A stretch of 64,000 nucleotides of DNA from an uncultured Desulfobacter sp. (GCF_963677125.1 NZ_OY781882.1:2922501-2986500); one strand, 5' to 3'. Positions 9,401 through 17,949 are shown, numbered from the stretch's first letter. Notes: a model not told the origin generated them from the letters alone. Program-made: numbers and translations.

Positions 9401-10879
9401 ACCCCCAAAACCCACGAGCCGCTCTTCCAGGAAACGTTGATTAATTCAGGCCTGAACAAATATCTGTTTGAAATGGTCAACATCAGGAACCATGCCTCCT
9501 GGGTGCATAAGGAGGATCCTGCAGGTGCCACGGAAAAGGCAAAAGACCTGGTGAGAATGAGCGTGGCAAAAGTCGGCCTCATGCAGCCCCTGAAAGAAGC
9601 AAAACTCCAGGTAGGCCAGGCGGCCATGATTCTGGGCGGCGGCATCTCCGGGATGTCTTCGGCACTGAGTCTTGCGCGCCAGGGCTATGAAACCCATTTG
9701 GTCGAACGTGAAGATGTACTTGGGGGCCAGGCCTTGAATCTTTTTAAAACCGTCAAAGGGGAAGACATCCAGACAGGAGTTAAAGATCTGATCAACCAGG
9801 TAAATGATGAGCAGAACATCACCGTCCACCTGAACACCACCCTTGAAAATGTGGAAGGATTTGTGGGCAGCTATGTGTCGGAACTTGCCACCGACGGTGC
9901 TAAGTCTTCAATCGACCACGGCATTGCCGTTGTTGCCACCGGTGCAAAAGAGATGACCCCGGTGGAATACGCCTATGGGGAAGATCCGAGGATCTTGACC
10001 AGCCTTGAACTGGATCAAAAATTTCTCACCAATGATCCGATATTGGAAACGGCCCAATCCGCCGTATTTATCCAGTGTGTGGGTTCAAGAGAGAAAGAAA
10101 GACCCTACTGTTCCCGTGTCTGCTGTACCCACAGCGTTGAAAATGCACTGGAACTTAAAAAACGAAATCCCGAAATGAATGTGTACGTGCTTTACCGGGA
10201 TATCAGAACCTATGGTGAAAAAGAGCTGGCCTACACCAAAGCAAGGGACAACGGGGTTATCTTTATCCGCTACAAGGTGGAAGAAAAACCGGTTGTGGAA
10301 ATCGAGGGCGACTCCCTTCATGTCACGGTCAAAGATCATGTGTTGGGTGTTCCCCTGAAAATCGACACGGATATTTTGACCCTGGCCTCGGCCATTATTC
10401 CCCACCGGGATGAGAAACTGGCCCAATTCTTTAAGGTACCCCTCAATGATGACGGGTTCTTTGTGGAACGCCATGCCAAACTCGGACCTTCCGAATTTGC
10501 CACAGACGGCGTTTTCCTGTGCGGGCTTGCCCATTATCCCAAACCCATTGAAGAAGCCGTGGCCCAGGGCAAAGCGGCGTCCTCCAGAGCCGTCACCCTG
10601 CTTGCAAGGGAAAATATATACACCAGCGGCACTGTTGCCCAAGCCGACCCCATGTTCTGCGCAAGTTGCGGGGTTTGTGTGGCCGTCTGTCCCTATTCCG
10701 CACCGTCATTTACCGTTGAAGGCCGTTTCAAAGGAAAGGCGGAAATCAATCCGGTACTTTGCAAAGGTTGCGGTCTCTGTGTCGCTTCATGCAGGTCCGG
10801 TGCAATTCACCTGAACGGCTTTGACAATGATCAGATATTTGCCCAAATTTTTTCTGGCGCAGAACTAATAGAAGCGTAA
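6419..10879 (+). CDS. hdrA: Giant HdrA-like flavoprotein with inserted GltD/NfnB-type domain, cysteine form
   Basis: A 1486-residue flavin and iron-sulfur protein, related to the electron-bifurcating HdrA of heterodisulfide reductase. In order: an N-terminal FAD site (VAGGGVSG, ~13-20); TFPTSDCSMC with Cys62, the position that is Sec in the paralogue; a [4Fe-4S] site CTGCGDCAEVCP (111-122); an inserted glutamate synthase small subunit/NfnB-like module (~158-560) with its own FAD motif GAGPAG (255-260) and NAD(P)H motif GGGDVA (387-392); Cys-rich CLNCMVCCECLEC (623-635); and a first HdrA module with QCVGSR (724-729). A second HdrA module follows (~925-1400) with FAD motif GGGISG and YCSRVCC, then two C-terminal ferredoxin motifs (C1414 and C1448 sets). 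GGAGG precedes the ATG. It is cytoplasmic, probably bifurcating electrons between NAD(P)H, ferredoxin and a disulfide; partners are inferred from the adjacent mvhD and the nearby flox genes. Confidence 0.9.
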   Translation: MTKESVVQGSVLVAGGGVSGIKAALDLAESGFYVYLVEKSSAIGGVMAQLDKTFPTSDCSMCILSPYLVETGRHQNIELITNAEIQALEGSAGNFEVTVNKGARYIDLSKCTGCGDCAEVCPVTLPNTFDMGMGEKKATFKSYAQAVPGAYSITKKDKSPCTQQCPNHVNAHGYVAMVSQGKYKEALEVITRNLPLPGIIGRICPHPCEDACRRGDVDSPISICTLKRFVADQVDLNELPLPEITKREEKVAIIGAGPAGLTAAYFLALEGFKVKIFEKLPVAGGMLKVGIPDYRLPANILDKEISWITRLGVEIQYDTALGEDITVDGLMDDGYKSVFLAIGCHNGMKLGIEGEETPGVMPGVDMLRDAALGDLTELNGNVVIIGGGDVAIDAARTSLRLGADNISILYRRTRSEMPARNEEIEDAIEEDIDIQYLTAPCKVVEKDGKVVGIECIRMELGEPDASGRRRPVPVEGSEFILDADVIIPAIGQQTDSACLDDVEGVEINKWRNIDVDPITYMTEKPGVFAGGDSQTGASIAIAAVAAGREAAISITRYINGEDMAEGREKVDVPQKDFNPIPANVESKPRLHMARIPMDQRKSGMTEVELGFTEEQAKAEADKCLNCMVCCECLECTKACGAGALTPITHLEKDEQLKLAVGSIILSPGFTPFDPSSMEFLGYKRTPNVVTSMEFERILSASGPFGGHLVRPSDHKEPKRIAWLQCVGSRDQNRCGNGHCSSVCCMYAIKEAVIAKEHAPYDLDCSIFYMDMRTHGKDFERFYDTARDKHAVNFVKSRVHSVIEVQGTTDLELSYSSEDGQLIKEVYDMVVLSVGLETPPETVDLAKKLGVELTPSNFADTGSFTPVNTSKDGIYVCGAFQGPRDIPQSVVDSSAAAAAAGEILGAARHTLTKEKEVVPEINVVNERPRIGVFVCNCGININGVVDVPAVRDYAATLPFVEYVTNNMYTCSQDTQDSMVDVIKEKKLNRVVVAACTPKTHEPLFQETLINSGLNKYLFEMVNIRNHASWVHKEDPAGATEKAKDLVRMSVAKVGLMQPLKEAKLQVGQAAMILGGGISGMSSALSLARQGYETHLVEREDVLGGQALNLFKTVKGEDIQTGVKDLINQVNDEQNITVHLNTTLENVEGFVGSYVSELATDGAKSSIDHGIAVVATGAKEMTPVEYAYGEDPRILTSLELDQKFLTNDPILETAQSAVFIQCVGSREKERPYCSRVCCTHSVENALELKKRNPEMNVYVLYRDIRTYGEKELAYTKARDNGVIFIRYKVEEKPVVEIEGDSLHVTVKDHVLGVPLKIDTDILTLASAIIPHRDEKLAQFFKVPLNDDGFFVERHAKLGPSEFATDGVFLCGLAHYPKPIEEAVAQGKAASSRAVTLLARENIYTSGTVAQADPMFCASCGVCVAVCPYSAPSFTVEGRFKGKAEINPVLCKGCGLCVASCRSGAIHLNGFDNDQIFAQIFSGAELIEA

Positions 10880-10902
10880 ATAGATTTTAAAGGAGTATAC
10901 AT

Positions 10903-11331
10903 ATGTCTGAATTTGAACCAAGAATCATTGCCTTTCTGTGTAACTGGTGCAGTTACGGTGCCGCAGATCTTGCCGGTGTCGGAAGGCTCCAGTATCCCCC
11001 CAATATTCGCGTGATCAGAATCCCCTGTTCGGGAAGAATGAGCCCCAAATTTATTCTCTCCGCTTTGAAAGAAGGTGCGGACGGCGTTTGGGTATCCGGC
11101 TGCCATCCAGGAGACTGCCATTACCTGGAGGGAAATTATTATGCCCGCAGAAAATTTCTGCTCTTCAACGACCTTCTTGAACACATGGGTGTGGAACCCG
11201 GAAGAGTTCAATTTTCCTGGATTTCTTCTGCCGAGTCTTCCAAGTTCCTGGAGGTGGTTACCGAAGTCACGGCGTCTATTAAGGCTTTGGGGCCGAACAC
11301 GGCTTTTGTGAAAAAGGCCAAGGTCGCGTAA
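10903..11331 (+). CDS. mvhD: MvhD/FloxD-type [2Fe-2S] electron-transfer subunit, cysteine form
   Basis: A 142-residue small iron-sulfur protein of the MvhD/FrhD family that, in methanogens, carries electrons from a hydrogenase or dehydrogenase into HdrA. Family cysteines are all visible: FLCNWCSYGAADLAG (Cys13, Cys16), RIPCSGR (Cys42), SGCHPGDCHY (Cys67, Cys72) followed by GNYYARRK. It sits 23 bases after hdrA with a good AAAGGAG site and ends the operon ahead of a strong terminator. The paralogue at 16424 has TGA in place of the Cys67 codon. No flox genes follow this copy, so it probably shares the FloxCBA subunits encoded by the next operon. Confidence 0.9.
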   Translation: MSEFEPRIIAFLCNWCSYGAADLAGVGRLQYPPNIRVIRIPCSGRMSPKFILSALKEGADGVWVSGCHPGDCHYLEGNYYARRKFLLFNDLLEHMGVEPGRVQFSWISSAESSKFLEVVTEVTASIKALGPNTAFVKKAKVA

Positions 11332-11426
11332 CACGAACGGAAATATAGGTATCTAAATGCTGCAGGCCAAAAGTTAACCTACAGCCATTGGAAACAAACC
11401 ATCGCCGGTTGTTCCAATTTTAGCAG

Positions 11427-11461
11427 AGCACCCCTTGTCGTTGACAAAGGGTGCTTTTTTA
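11427..11461 (+). terminator. Strong intrinsic terminator after the Cys-type operon
   Basis: AGCACCCCTTGTC (11427-11439) pairs with GACAAAGGGTGCT (11443-11455), one mismatch, loop GTT, followed by TTTTTT. It separates the Cys-type and Sec-type operons, so the latter needs its own promoter. Confidence 0.85.
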
Positions 11462-11635
11462 TTCGTGATAGCTATCGAAAGTTAATCAAGGCACATCCAA
11501 ACGCCACGCCCCTCATAAAGTCTGTCATTAGAGCAAAACAAACACTCATCAAATAATACCAGGTACACACAACAAGGCAACATCTTATTGTAATTATTTG
11601 ATATTTTTTACACTTTATTACAATTAAAGTGGCTC

Positions 11636-11678
11636 CTTTTGACCCAACTGTTTCCTTTTGTCGGGTCATTTTGACCCA
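11636..11678 (+). promoter_or_regulatory. Palindrome and repeated half-site upstream of the Sec-type operon
   Basis: GGGTCA-TTT-TGACCC (11663-11677) is a perfect inverted repeat, and TTTTGACCCA occurs twice (11637-11646 and 11669-11678). The core GTCATTTTGAC is identical to the palindrome upstream of the Cys-type hdrA. The 560-base gap 11332-11891 otherwise contains only the terminator at 11427. Confidence 0.4.
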
Positions 11679-11891
11679 GAAACAACACACCCCTGAAGCA
11701 TCCGTTTAACCATTTATAGAAATTCTAATTTTGTTCGATTTTTTCTTTTTTCCCCAAGATCAGCACCTTATTATTATTTTTCCCCACAAAACAGGGTGTT
11801 TTTTAAATTCTCAATTTTCTTTGGCCCTACTATTGCTTTCTCTTACACGAACGTTTTTGTAAAGCATGAACCTCAACAGGAGAATAAAAAT

Positions 11892-14800
11892 ATGTCTCAA
11901 GATGTAATTGGCTCGGTGATGGTTGTGGGCGGCGGTATCGCCGGTATGCAATCTGCAATTGATTTGGCGGACTCCGGATATTATGTCCACTTGGTGGAAA
12001 AAAGCCCCTCGATCGGGGGCGCAATGTCTCAGTTGGATAAGACATTCCCCACCAACGACTGCGCAATGTGAATTATCTCTCCAAAACTGGTCGAGGTCGG
12101 CCGGCACTTAAACATTGAGCTACATACATTATCAGATATTAAGGAAATCTCCGGAGATGCAGGTAATTTCTCCGTAACGTTAAACCAGAAAGCCCGTTAT
12201 ATTGATGTTGATAAATGCACAGGTTGCGGGGATTGTTCATCAGTCTGTCCCGTCAGTCTGTCCAGTGATTTTGAACAGGACATGGGAAAAAGAACCGCTG
12301 TTTTTAAACCCTATGCCCAGGCGGTTCCCGGTGCATTTTCAATCAGCAAAAAGGATAAATCCCCTTGTACCAACGCATGCCCAGGTTCTGTAAATGCACA
12401 TGGATACGTCACGATGATCGGCCAGGGCAAATATAAAGAAGCCATGGAAGTTATCACCCGTACCCTGCCCATGCCGGGTGTCATCGGCAGGATATGCCCG
12501 CATCCGTGCGAGGATGCCTGTCGAAGAGGTGAAGTGGATTCCCCCCTGTCCATTTGTACATTGAAACGGTTTGCGTCCGATCAAGTGGATATCAATGACC
12601 TGGAAGTACCCGAAATCACACCCCGGGAAGAAAAAGTGGCCATCATCGGTGCCGGTCCTGCCGGACTCACCGCAGCCTACTTTCTTGCCCTCGAAGGTTT
12701 TAAAGTCACTATTTTCGAAGCCCTGCCCGTGGGCGGCGGTATGTTAAGAGTCGGTATCCCTGATTACAGACTGCCGCCTTCGGTTCTTGAAAAAGAGATC
12801 GCCTGGATCCAGAAACTGGGCGTTGAAATCAAATATAACACTGCCATGGGCAGAGACATAACGGTGGACAGCCTTACGGAAGATGGTTTCAAATCGATCT
12901 TCTTCGGCATAGGCTGTCACAATAGTATGAAACTCGGCATTCCCGGTGAAGAGGATGTTGAAGGCGTTATCCCTGGTGTTAAGTTCCTAAGAGATGCTGC
13001 CCTGGGTGACATGAAAGAAGTGAAAGGCAACGTGGCCATTGTTGGTGGCGGTGACGTGGCCATTGATGCGGCAAGAACAGCGCTCAGGTTGGGTGCGGAC
13101 AAAGTCAGCATGCTTTATCGAAGAACTGAAGCTGAAATGCCAGCACGTGATGAAGAGATTGAAGATGCCAAAGAAGAAGATGTGGATATTCAATTCCTCA
13201 GGGCGCCCATCGAGGCTGTTGCGGAAAACGGCAAGCTGACAGGTGTCAAATGCATTCAAATGGAACTGGGTGAGCCTGATAAGAGCGGCAGAAGAAGACC
13301 GGTTCCCGTTGAAGGCAGTGAGTTTATTGTCGAGGCTGACGTGTTGATCCCGGCCATCGGTCAGAAAACCGATGCATCATTTCTGAAGGAAACAGACGGC
13401 GTTGAACTCAACAAATGGGGTGATTTTGACGTAGATCCGATCACCTACCAGACCTCCCGTGAAGGCGTATTTGCAGGCGGTGATGCCCAGACAGGCGCAT
13501 CCATTGCCATCGCTGCTGTCGGGGCGGGCCGGGAAGCGGCCATCTCCATTGCACGCTACCTCAAAGGCGAGGATATGAAGGCGGGCCGGGAAAAACTTGA
13601 AATCCCCCAGCAGGATTTCAATGCAATCCCCAAAAAGGCCAAAAAAGTGGATCGCTCCCACATGGCGCGTATCCCCATGGACCAACGCAAATCCGGGTTT
13701 ACTGAAGTTGAACTCGGCTTCACCGAAGAACAGGCAAAACAGGAAGCCAACAAATGTATCAACTGCATGGTTTGCTGCGAGTGTCTGGAGTGCGTTAAGG
13801 CTTGTGGCGCAGGCGCACTTACCCTGGATACGCACAAGGAGAAAGACTCTGAAGTGCCGTTGAATGTGGGCTCTGTTGTCATTGCCTCAGGCTTTTCACC
13901 ATACGATCCGAGCAAACTGGATTTTTACGGATTTGGCACCCATCCCAATGTTGTCACATCATTGCAATTTGAGCGCCTGTTGTCTGCTTCCGGCCCCACT
14001 GAAGGTCATGTGGTACGCCCGTCAGACCATAAGGAACCAAAGAAAATCGCTTGGTTCCAGTGTGTGGGGTCACGAGAGACCAACCGTTGTGACAATGCCC
14101 ATTGTTCATCGGTATGCTGTATGTACGCCATTAAAGAAGCAGTGATTGCCAAAGAGCATGATCCTTCGCTGGATGTTTCCATCTTCTATATGGATATGCG
14201 AACCTTCGGCAAAGAGTTTGAAAAGTATTACACCGAAGCCCGCGACAAGCACGGTGTCAAATTTATCAGATCCCGTGTTCACACGATTAAGCCTGTGGGG
14301 GACGCCGGTGACCTGGAGATCAGCTATGTGAGTGAAGATGGGCAGATGATCGTCGATACCATGGATATGATTGTCCTGTCTGTGGGTCTGGAAACATCTC
14401 CGGAACTCCTGGAACTGGCAGCAAAATTTGACATCGGACTGACGCCGGGCAACTTTGCCCAGACCACATCCATGAACCCTGTGCAGACAACACGGCCGGG
14501 TGTTTTTGTATGCGGCGCTTTCCAGGGTCCAAAAGACATTCCCCAGGCCGTTGTGGATGCCAGTGCAGCTGCCACGGCAGCAGGTGAAATCCTGGTCTCT
14601 GCCCGGAACACACTGACAAAAACCAAGGAAGTTGTTCCCGAAATTAACGTAATCGGCGAACGCCCCAGAATCGGTGCTTTTGTATGTCACTGCGGTGCAA
14701 ACATTGCCGGGGTTGTGGATATTCAAGCTGTCAATGAATACGTGAAAACCCTGCCGTTTGTGGAATATGTGGAAAGCAATCTTTATTCATGTTCCCAGGA

Positions 14801-16328
14801 TACCCAGTCCAAGATGACTGAGATTATCAAGGAACATAACTTGAACCGGATTGTCGTGGCGGCCTGTACGCCCAAAACACATGAGCCGCTGTTCCAGGAA
14901 ACGCTGATCAACGCCGGATTGAACAAATACCTGTTTGAGATGGTCAACATTAGAAACCATGTATCCTGGGTTCATAAGTCCAATCCCGATCTGGCCACGG
15001 AAAAAGCCAAAGAGCTGATTCGCATGTCCGTGACCAAAGTCGGTTTGAAAGCTCCGCTGCAGGAGGCCAAACTGGATGTGGATCAGCATGCGCTGGTCGT
15101 AGGCGGCGGCATTGCCGGTATGTCCACAGCCTTGAGTCTGGCACGGCAGGGCTACTATACCCATCTGGTTGAAAAGGAAGATCAACTGGGTGGACAGGCC
15201 CTCAACCTCTATAAAACCTGGAAAGGCGAAGACGTTCAAGAAATGCTCAAGGATATGGTTGACCAGGTGGCCTCTGAAGAGAACATCAACGTACATCTGG
15301 GCAGCACCATCTCAGACGTGAATGGATTTGTGGGTAATTTCAAATCCGTCATTACATCTAAAGATGGGGACGAGGTGATTGAGCATGGCATCGCCAACAT
15401 ATCCACTGGTGCAAAAGAATACAAACCCAGTGAATATGCTTATGGCCAAAGCCCGAGAGTGCTCACCAGCCTGGATCTGGATCAGAAAATGCAGACCGAT
15501 GACGCCATGGTAAATGATGTTGAGTGTGCGGTCTTTATCCAGTGCGTGGGCTCCAGGGAACCGGACAGACCATATTGTTCCAGGGTATGTTGTACCCATT
15601 CGGTGGAAAGTGCGTTGGAAATCAAAAAACGCAACCCGGACGCCAATGTATTTATCCTTTACAGAGATATCAGAACCTACGGCGAACGGGAAAGAAAGTA
15701 CATCGAAGCCAGAAAGGCGGGGGTTATTTTCATGCGCTATTCCGTTGATAATAAACCCACGGTTACGGTCGGCGACGACTGCGTAACAATCCAGACAATC
15801 GATCATGTACTGGGTATGCCGGTGGAAATTGAAGCGGATATCCTGACACTGGCCACGGCCATTGTTCCAAACAAAGAAGAACAATTGGCACAATTCTTCA
15901 AGGTGCCCATGAACGATGAAGATTTCTTCATTGAAAGACACGCCAAACTTGGACCCTCTGAATTTGCCACCGACGGTGTGTTCCTGTCAGGCCTTGCCCA
16001 TTATCCCAAGCCCATTGATGAAGCAGTGGCACAAGGGAAAGCGGCAGCCTCCAGAGCAGTGGCCTTGCTGGCCCAGGGCACTGTGACCACAAACGGCGAG
16101 GTGGCAGCGATTGATCCAATGATATGCAGCAGCTGTGGGACGTGTGTATCGATTTGTCCTTACTCAGCACCGTCTTTCATGGCAGAGGGACGATTTGCAG
16201 GAAAGGCCGAGATCAATTCAGCCCTGTGCAAAGGATGCGGACTGTGTGTATCGTCCTGCCGTTCAGGTGCAATCCGGCTCAACGGTTATGACAATGACCA
16301 GATATTTGCAATGATTGATGCGATTTAA
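11892..16328 (+). CDS. hdrA: Giant HdrA-like flavoprotein, selenocysteine form (in-frame TGA 12069-12071 = Sec60)
   Basis: Reading through one TGA gives a 1478-residue protein colinear with the HdrA at 6419 over its whole length. The TGA replaces the Cys62 codon of that copy: TNDCAM-U-IISPKL against TSDCSM-C-ILSPYL. Methanogen HdrA is a known selenoprotein with Sec or Cys in this same motif. A 7-bp hairpin with an AGGT loop starts 15 bases after the TGA. All other HdrA features remain: the CTGCGDC ferredoxin site, the NfnB-like insert (~156-560) with GAGPAG and GGGDVA, a second FAD motif GGGIAG, YCSRVCC, and two C-terminal [4Fe-4S] motifs. AGGAG at 11879 supports the start at 11892; a fragment model that stops at the TGA, and another beginning at 12282, are artefacts of reading TGA as stop. 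It is first gene of hdrA-mvhD-floxCBA. Confidence 0.9.
12069..12104 (+). promoter_or_regulatory. Sec codon TGA and candidate bacterial SECIS hairpin in hdrA
   Basis: After TGA 12069-12071, CTGGTCG (12087-12093) pairs over 7 bp with CGGCCGG (12098-12104), including two G-U pairs, around an AGGT loop whose first base is 23 positions beyond the TGA. Bacterial SelB-binding hairpins are short stem-loops at about this distance with G/U in the loop. The aligned part of the Cys paralogue has no matching stem. Confidence 0.7.
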
Positions 16329-16351
16329 CCCGCTTCATAATAAGTAAAAAT

Positions 16352-16391
16352 GGGCGATGAAAGCCATACTATAAAATGGCTTTCATTGCCC
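16352..16391 (+). promoter_or_regulatory. 16-bp hairpin between Sec-type hdrA and mvhD
   Basis: GGGCGATGAAAGCCAT (16352-16367) pairs with ATGGCTTTCATTGCCC (16376-16391) with a single wobble, loop ACTATAAA. No T-tract follows, so an mRNA processing or stability element between two co-transcribed genes is more likely than termination. The Cys-type pair has only 23 bases between the same genes and no such hairpin. Confidence 0.65.
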
Positions 16392-16423
16392 CAAAATTCC
16401 ATAAGTGAAGGAGAAAAAAAACA

Positions 16424-16846
16424 ATGTCAGATTGGGAACCAAAAATCATAGCGTTTCTCTGCAACTGGTGCAGTTACGGGGCCGCTGACTTGGCCGGGGT
16501 AAGCCGGATGCAGTATCCCTCTAATATCCGGGTCGTTAGAATTCCCTGCTCCGGCAGGATGTCTCCAAAATTTATTCTTTCCGCGTTTATGAAGGGTGCC
16601 GACGGGATCTGGGTCTCCGGCTGACACCCCGGAGACTGCCATTACCTGGAAGGTAATTATTTTGCGCGTCGGAAGTTCGTATTACTGGCAAACATGATGG
16701 AGCACATGGGGATTGAACGGGACAGACTTCATTTTTCATGGATCTCCTCGGCAGAGGCCGGTAAGTTTATCGATGTGGTTCATTCGGTAACCGAATCCGT
16801 AAAGGCTCTGGGGCCGATAAATAAATTTGTAAAGAAAGCCGGATAG
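16424..16846 (+). CDS. mvhD: MvhD/FloxD-type electron-transfer subunit, selenocysteine form (TGA 16622-16624 = Sec67)
   Basis: With TGA 16622-16624 read as Sec the product is 140 residues, colinear with the MvhD at 10903: WVSG-U-HPGDCHYLEGNY against WVSG-C-HPGDCHYLEGNY. The other cluster ligands (Cys13, Cys16, Cys42, Cys72) are kept. The methanogen homologue VhuD is a known selenoprotein at a Cys position of this small subunit. A 7-bp hairpin follows the TGA. The frame after the TGA shows only conservative changes and ends at TAG 16844-16846, 10 bases before floxC, so this is not a pseudogene. It should carry electrons from FloxCBA into the Sec-type HdrA. Confidence 0.9.
16622..16657 (+). promoter_or_regulatory. 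Sec codon TGA and candidate bacterial SECIS hairpin in mvhD
   Basis: ATTACCT (16641-16647) pairs perfectly with AGGTAAT (16651-16657), loop GGA, the loop starting 24 positions after the TGA, almost the same spacing as in hdrA. In the Cys paralogue the same place reads ATTACCT-GGA-GGGAAAT, which breaks one pair and weakens another, so the stem is intact only in the TGA copy. Confidence 0.75.
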
Positions 16847-16856
16847 AGGAACCAAC

Positions 16857-17804
16857 ATGTTAGAGTACACAGAGAAAATCAGAGCGTTGTCCTTAAAGCT
16901 TCTGGAAGAAAAGAAAGTGGACATGGTCATCGGTTTCCAAAAGGGAACGCTGCCCATGTCAAACGAGCCATACATGGCCAAGCACCCGGATGACGTTAAA
17001 AACCTGGTGTGGGACAGCAACTGCGGCATAAACCTGACCAATTACTTGACCGACCGCAAAGAAAAAATTGCAGTCGTGGCCAAAGGGTGTGATTCACGTA
17101 ACATCACTACCCACATTATCGAAAACAAAATCAAACGTGAGCAACTGGTCATCCTCGGCGTACCCTGTACGGGAATGATCGACCGCAGGAAAGTAAACAA
17201 CATCGTGGATTTTGAAGTTGTCGATGTTGTTGAACAAGGTGATACGATTATCGTTAAGGGCAAGGACGCTGAAAAAACGTTTGTCAAAGCAGAGATTCTC
17301 CAAAAGAACTGTGCTGTTTGTGCCCAGCGTAATCCCGTAATCTACGATGAACTGGTGGCAGCGGAAGTACCCGAACTGACCGATGTGGACAGGTACGAAG
17401 ATGTGCGCAAAATCGAAGAGATGTCAACGGATGATAAGTGGCAGCACTTTGACGATTTGCTCTCCAATTGCATTCGCTGCTATGCCTGCCGCAATGCCTG
17501 TCCGCTATGCTATTGCCCGACTTGCTTTGTGGATGAATCCAAACCCCAGTGGGTTGGCAAAGGTGATGATCCAAACGATACACGGACGTTTCACTTCCTG
17601 CGTGCCTATCATTGTGCCGGAAGATGCACCGATTGCGGTGCGTGCGAACGGGCCTGCCCCATGGGAATCAATATGAGAGAGTTCACCAAGAAACTGGAAA
17701 AGGACTGCCAGGAGATGTTCGACTGGCGGGCGGGTTTTACACTTGATGCACGCCCCCCCCTTGATGCTTTTAATCCTAAAGATCCGGATGCATTTATTAA
17801 ATAG
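16857..17804 (+). CDS. floxC: FloxC-like iron-sulfur subunit
   Basis: A 315-residue cytoplasmic protein of the FrhB/FdhB-related type with two ferredoxin motifs near the C-terminus: CIRCYACRNACP, followed by the extra CYCPTC, and CTDCGACERACP. The N-terminal part has KGCDSRN and GVPCTGM, as in coenzyme F420 hydrogenase/dehydrogenase beta-like subunits. In Flox complexes of sulfate reducers FloxC relays electrons between FloxB/FloxA and the MvhD-like subunit. It follows mvhD by 10 bases. Its TAG stop is also the first three bases of the inverted-repeat element at 17802. Confidence 0.8.
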   Translation: MLEYTEKIRALSLKLLEEKKVDMVIGFQKGTLPMSNEPYMAKHPDDVKNLVWDSNCGINLTNYLTDRKEKIAVVAKGCDSRNITTHIIENKIKREQLVILGVPCTGMIDRRKVNNIVDFEVVDVVEQGDTIIVKGKDAEKTFVKAEILQKNCAVCAQRNPVIYDELVAAEVPELTDVDRYEDVRKIEEMSTDDKWQHFDDLLSNCIRCYACRNACPLCYCPTCFVDESKPQWVGKGDDPNDTRTFHFLRAYHCAGRCTDCGACERACPMGINMREFTKKLEKDCQEMFDWRAGFTLDARPPLDAFNPKDPDAFIK

Positions 17805-17949
17805 TGTTTGAACGAAAAGTCACCCACCTGCTGCGTTGCAAAAAAAATTGCAATCCTCACAACCATAAGGTTGCTCCGGTTACAAATTTTTATGCGCCTT
17901 GCATCTGGGCAACTTTTCATCCAAACGCAAGGTTTTAGTGCATACACTA
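17802..17949 (+). repeat. Inverted-repeat (MITE-like) element, divergent copy A
   Basis: A 148-base stretch beginning TAGTGTTTGAACGAAAAGT and ending CACTA, with GTTTGAACGAAAAGT facing ACTTTTCATCCAAAC near the other end. It shares end sequences and a CTCCGGTTA core with copies at 19999, 20931 and 22666. It accounts for the unusual 194-base gap between floxC and floxB. Confidence 0.6.

Noticed and set aside
11472..11690. A 72-residue minus-strand reading frame between the two hdrA operons
   Set aside because: No RBS, low-complexity residues, and it lies across the terminator and operator-like sequences; probably chance.
11796..11891. Upstream in-frame ATG extending the Sec-type HdrA by 32 residues
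   Set aside because: The extension is hydrophobic/aromatic noise without RBS; AGGAG precedes ATG 11892, which aligns with the start of the paralogue.
12069..12071. Nonsense mutation or pseudogene in the second hdrA
   Set aside because: The 1400 codons after the TGA remain open and strongly conserved, the TGA falls exactly on a Cys codon known to be Sec in HdrA, and the downstream mvhD shows the same pattern.
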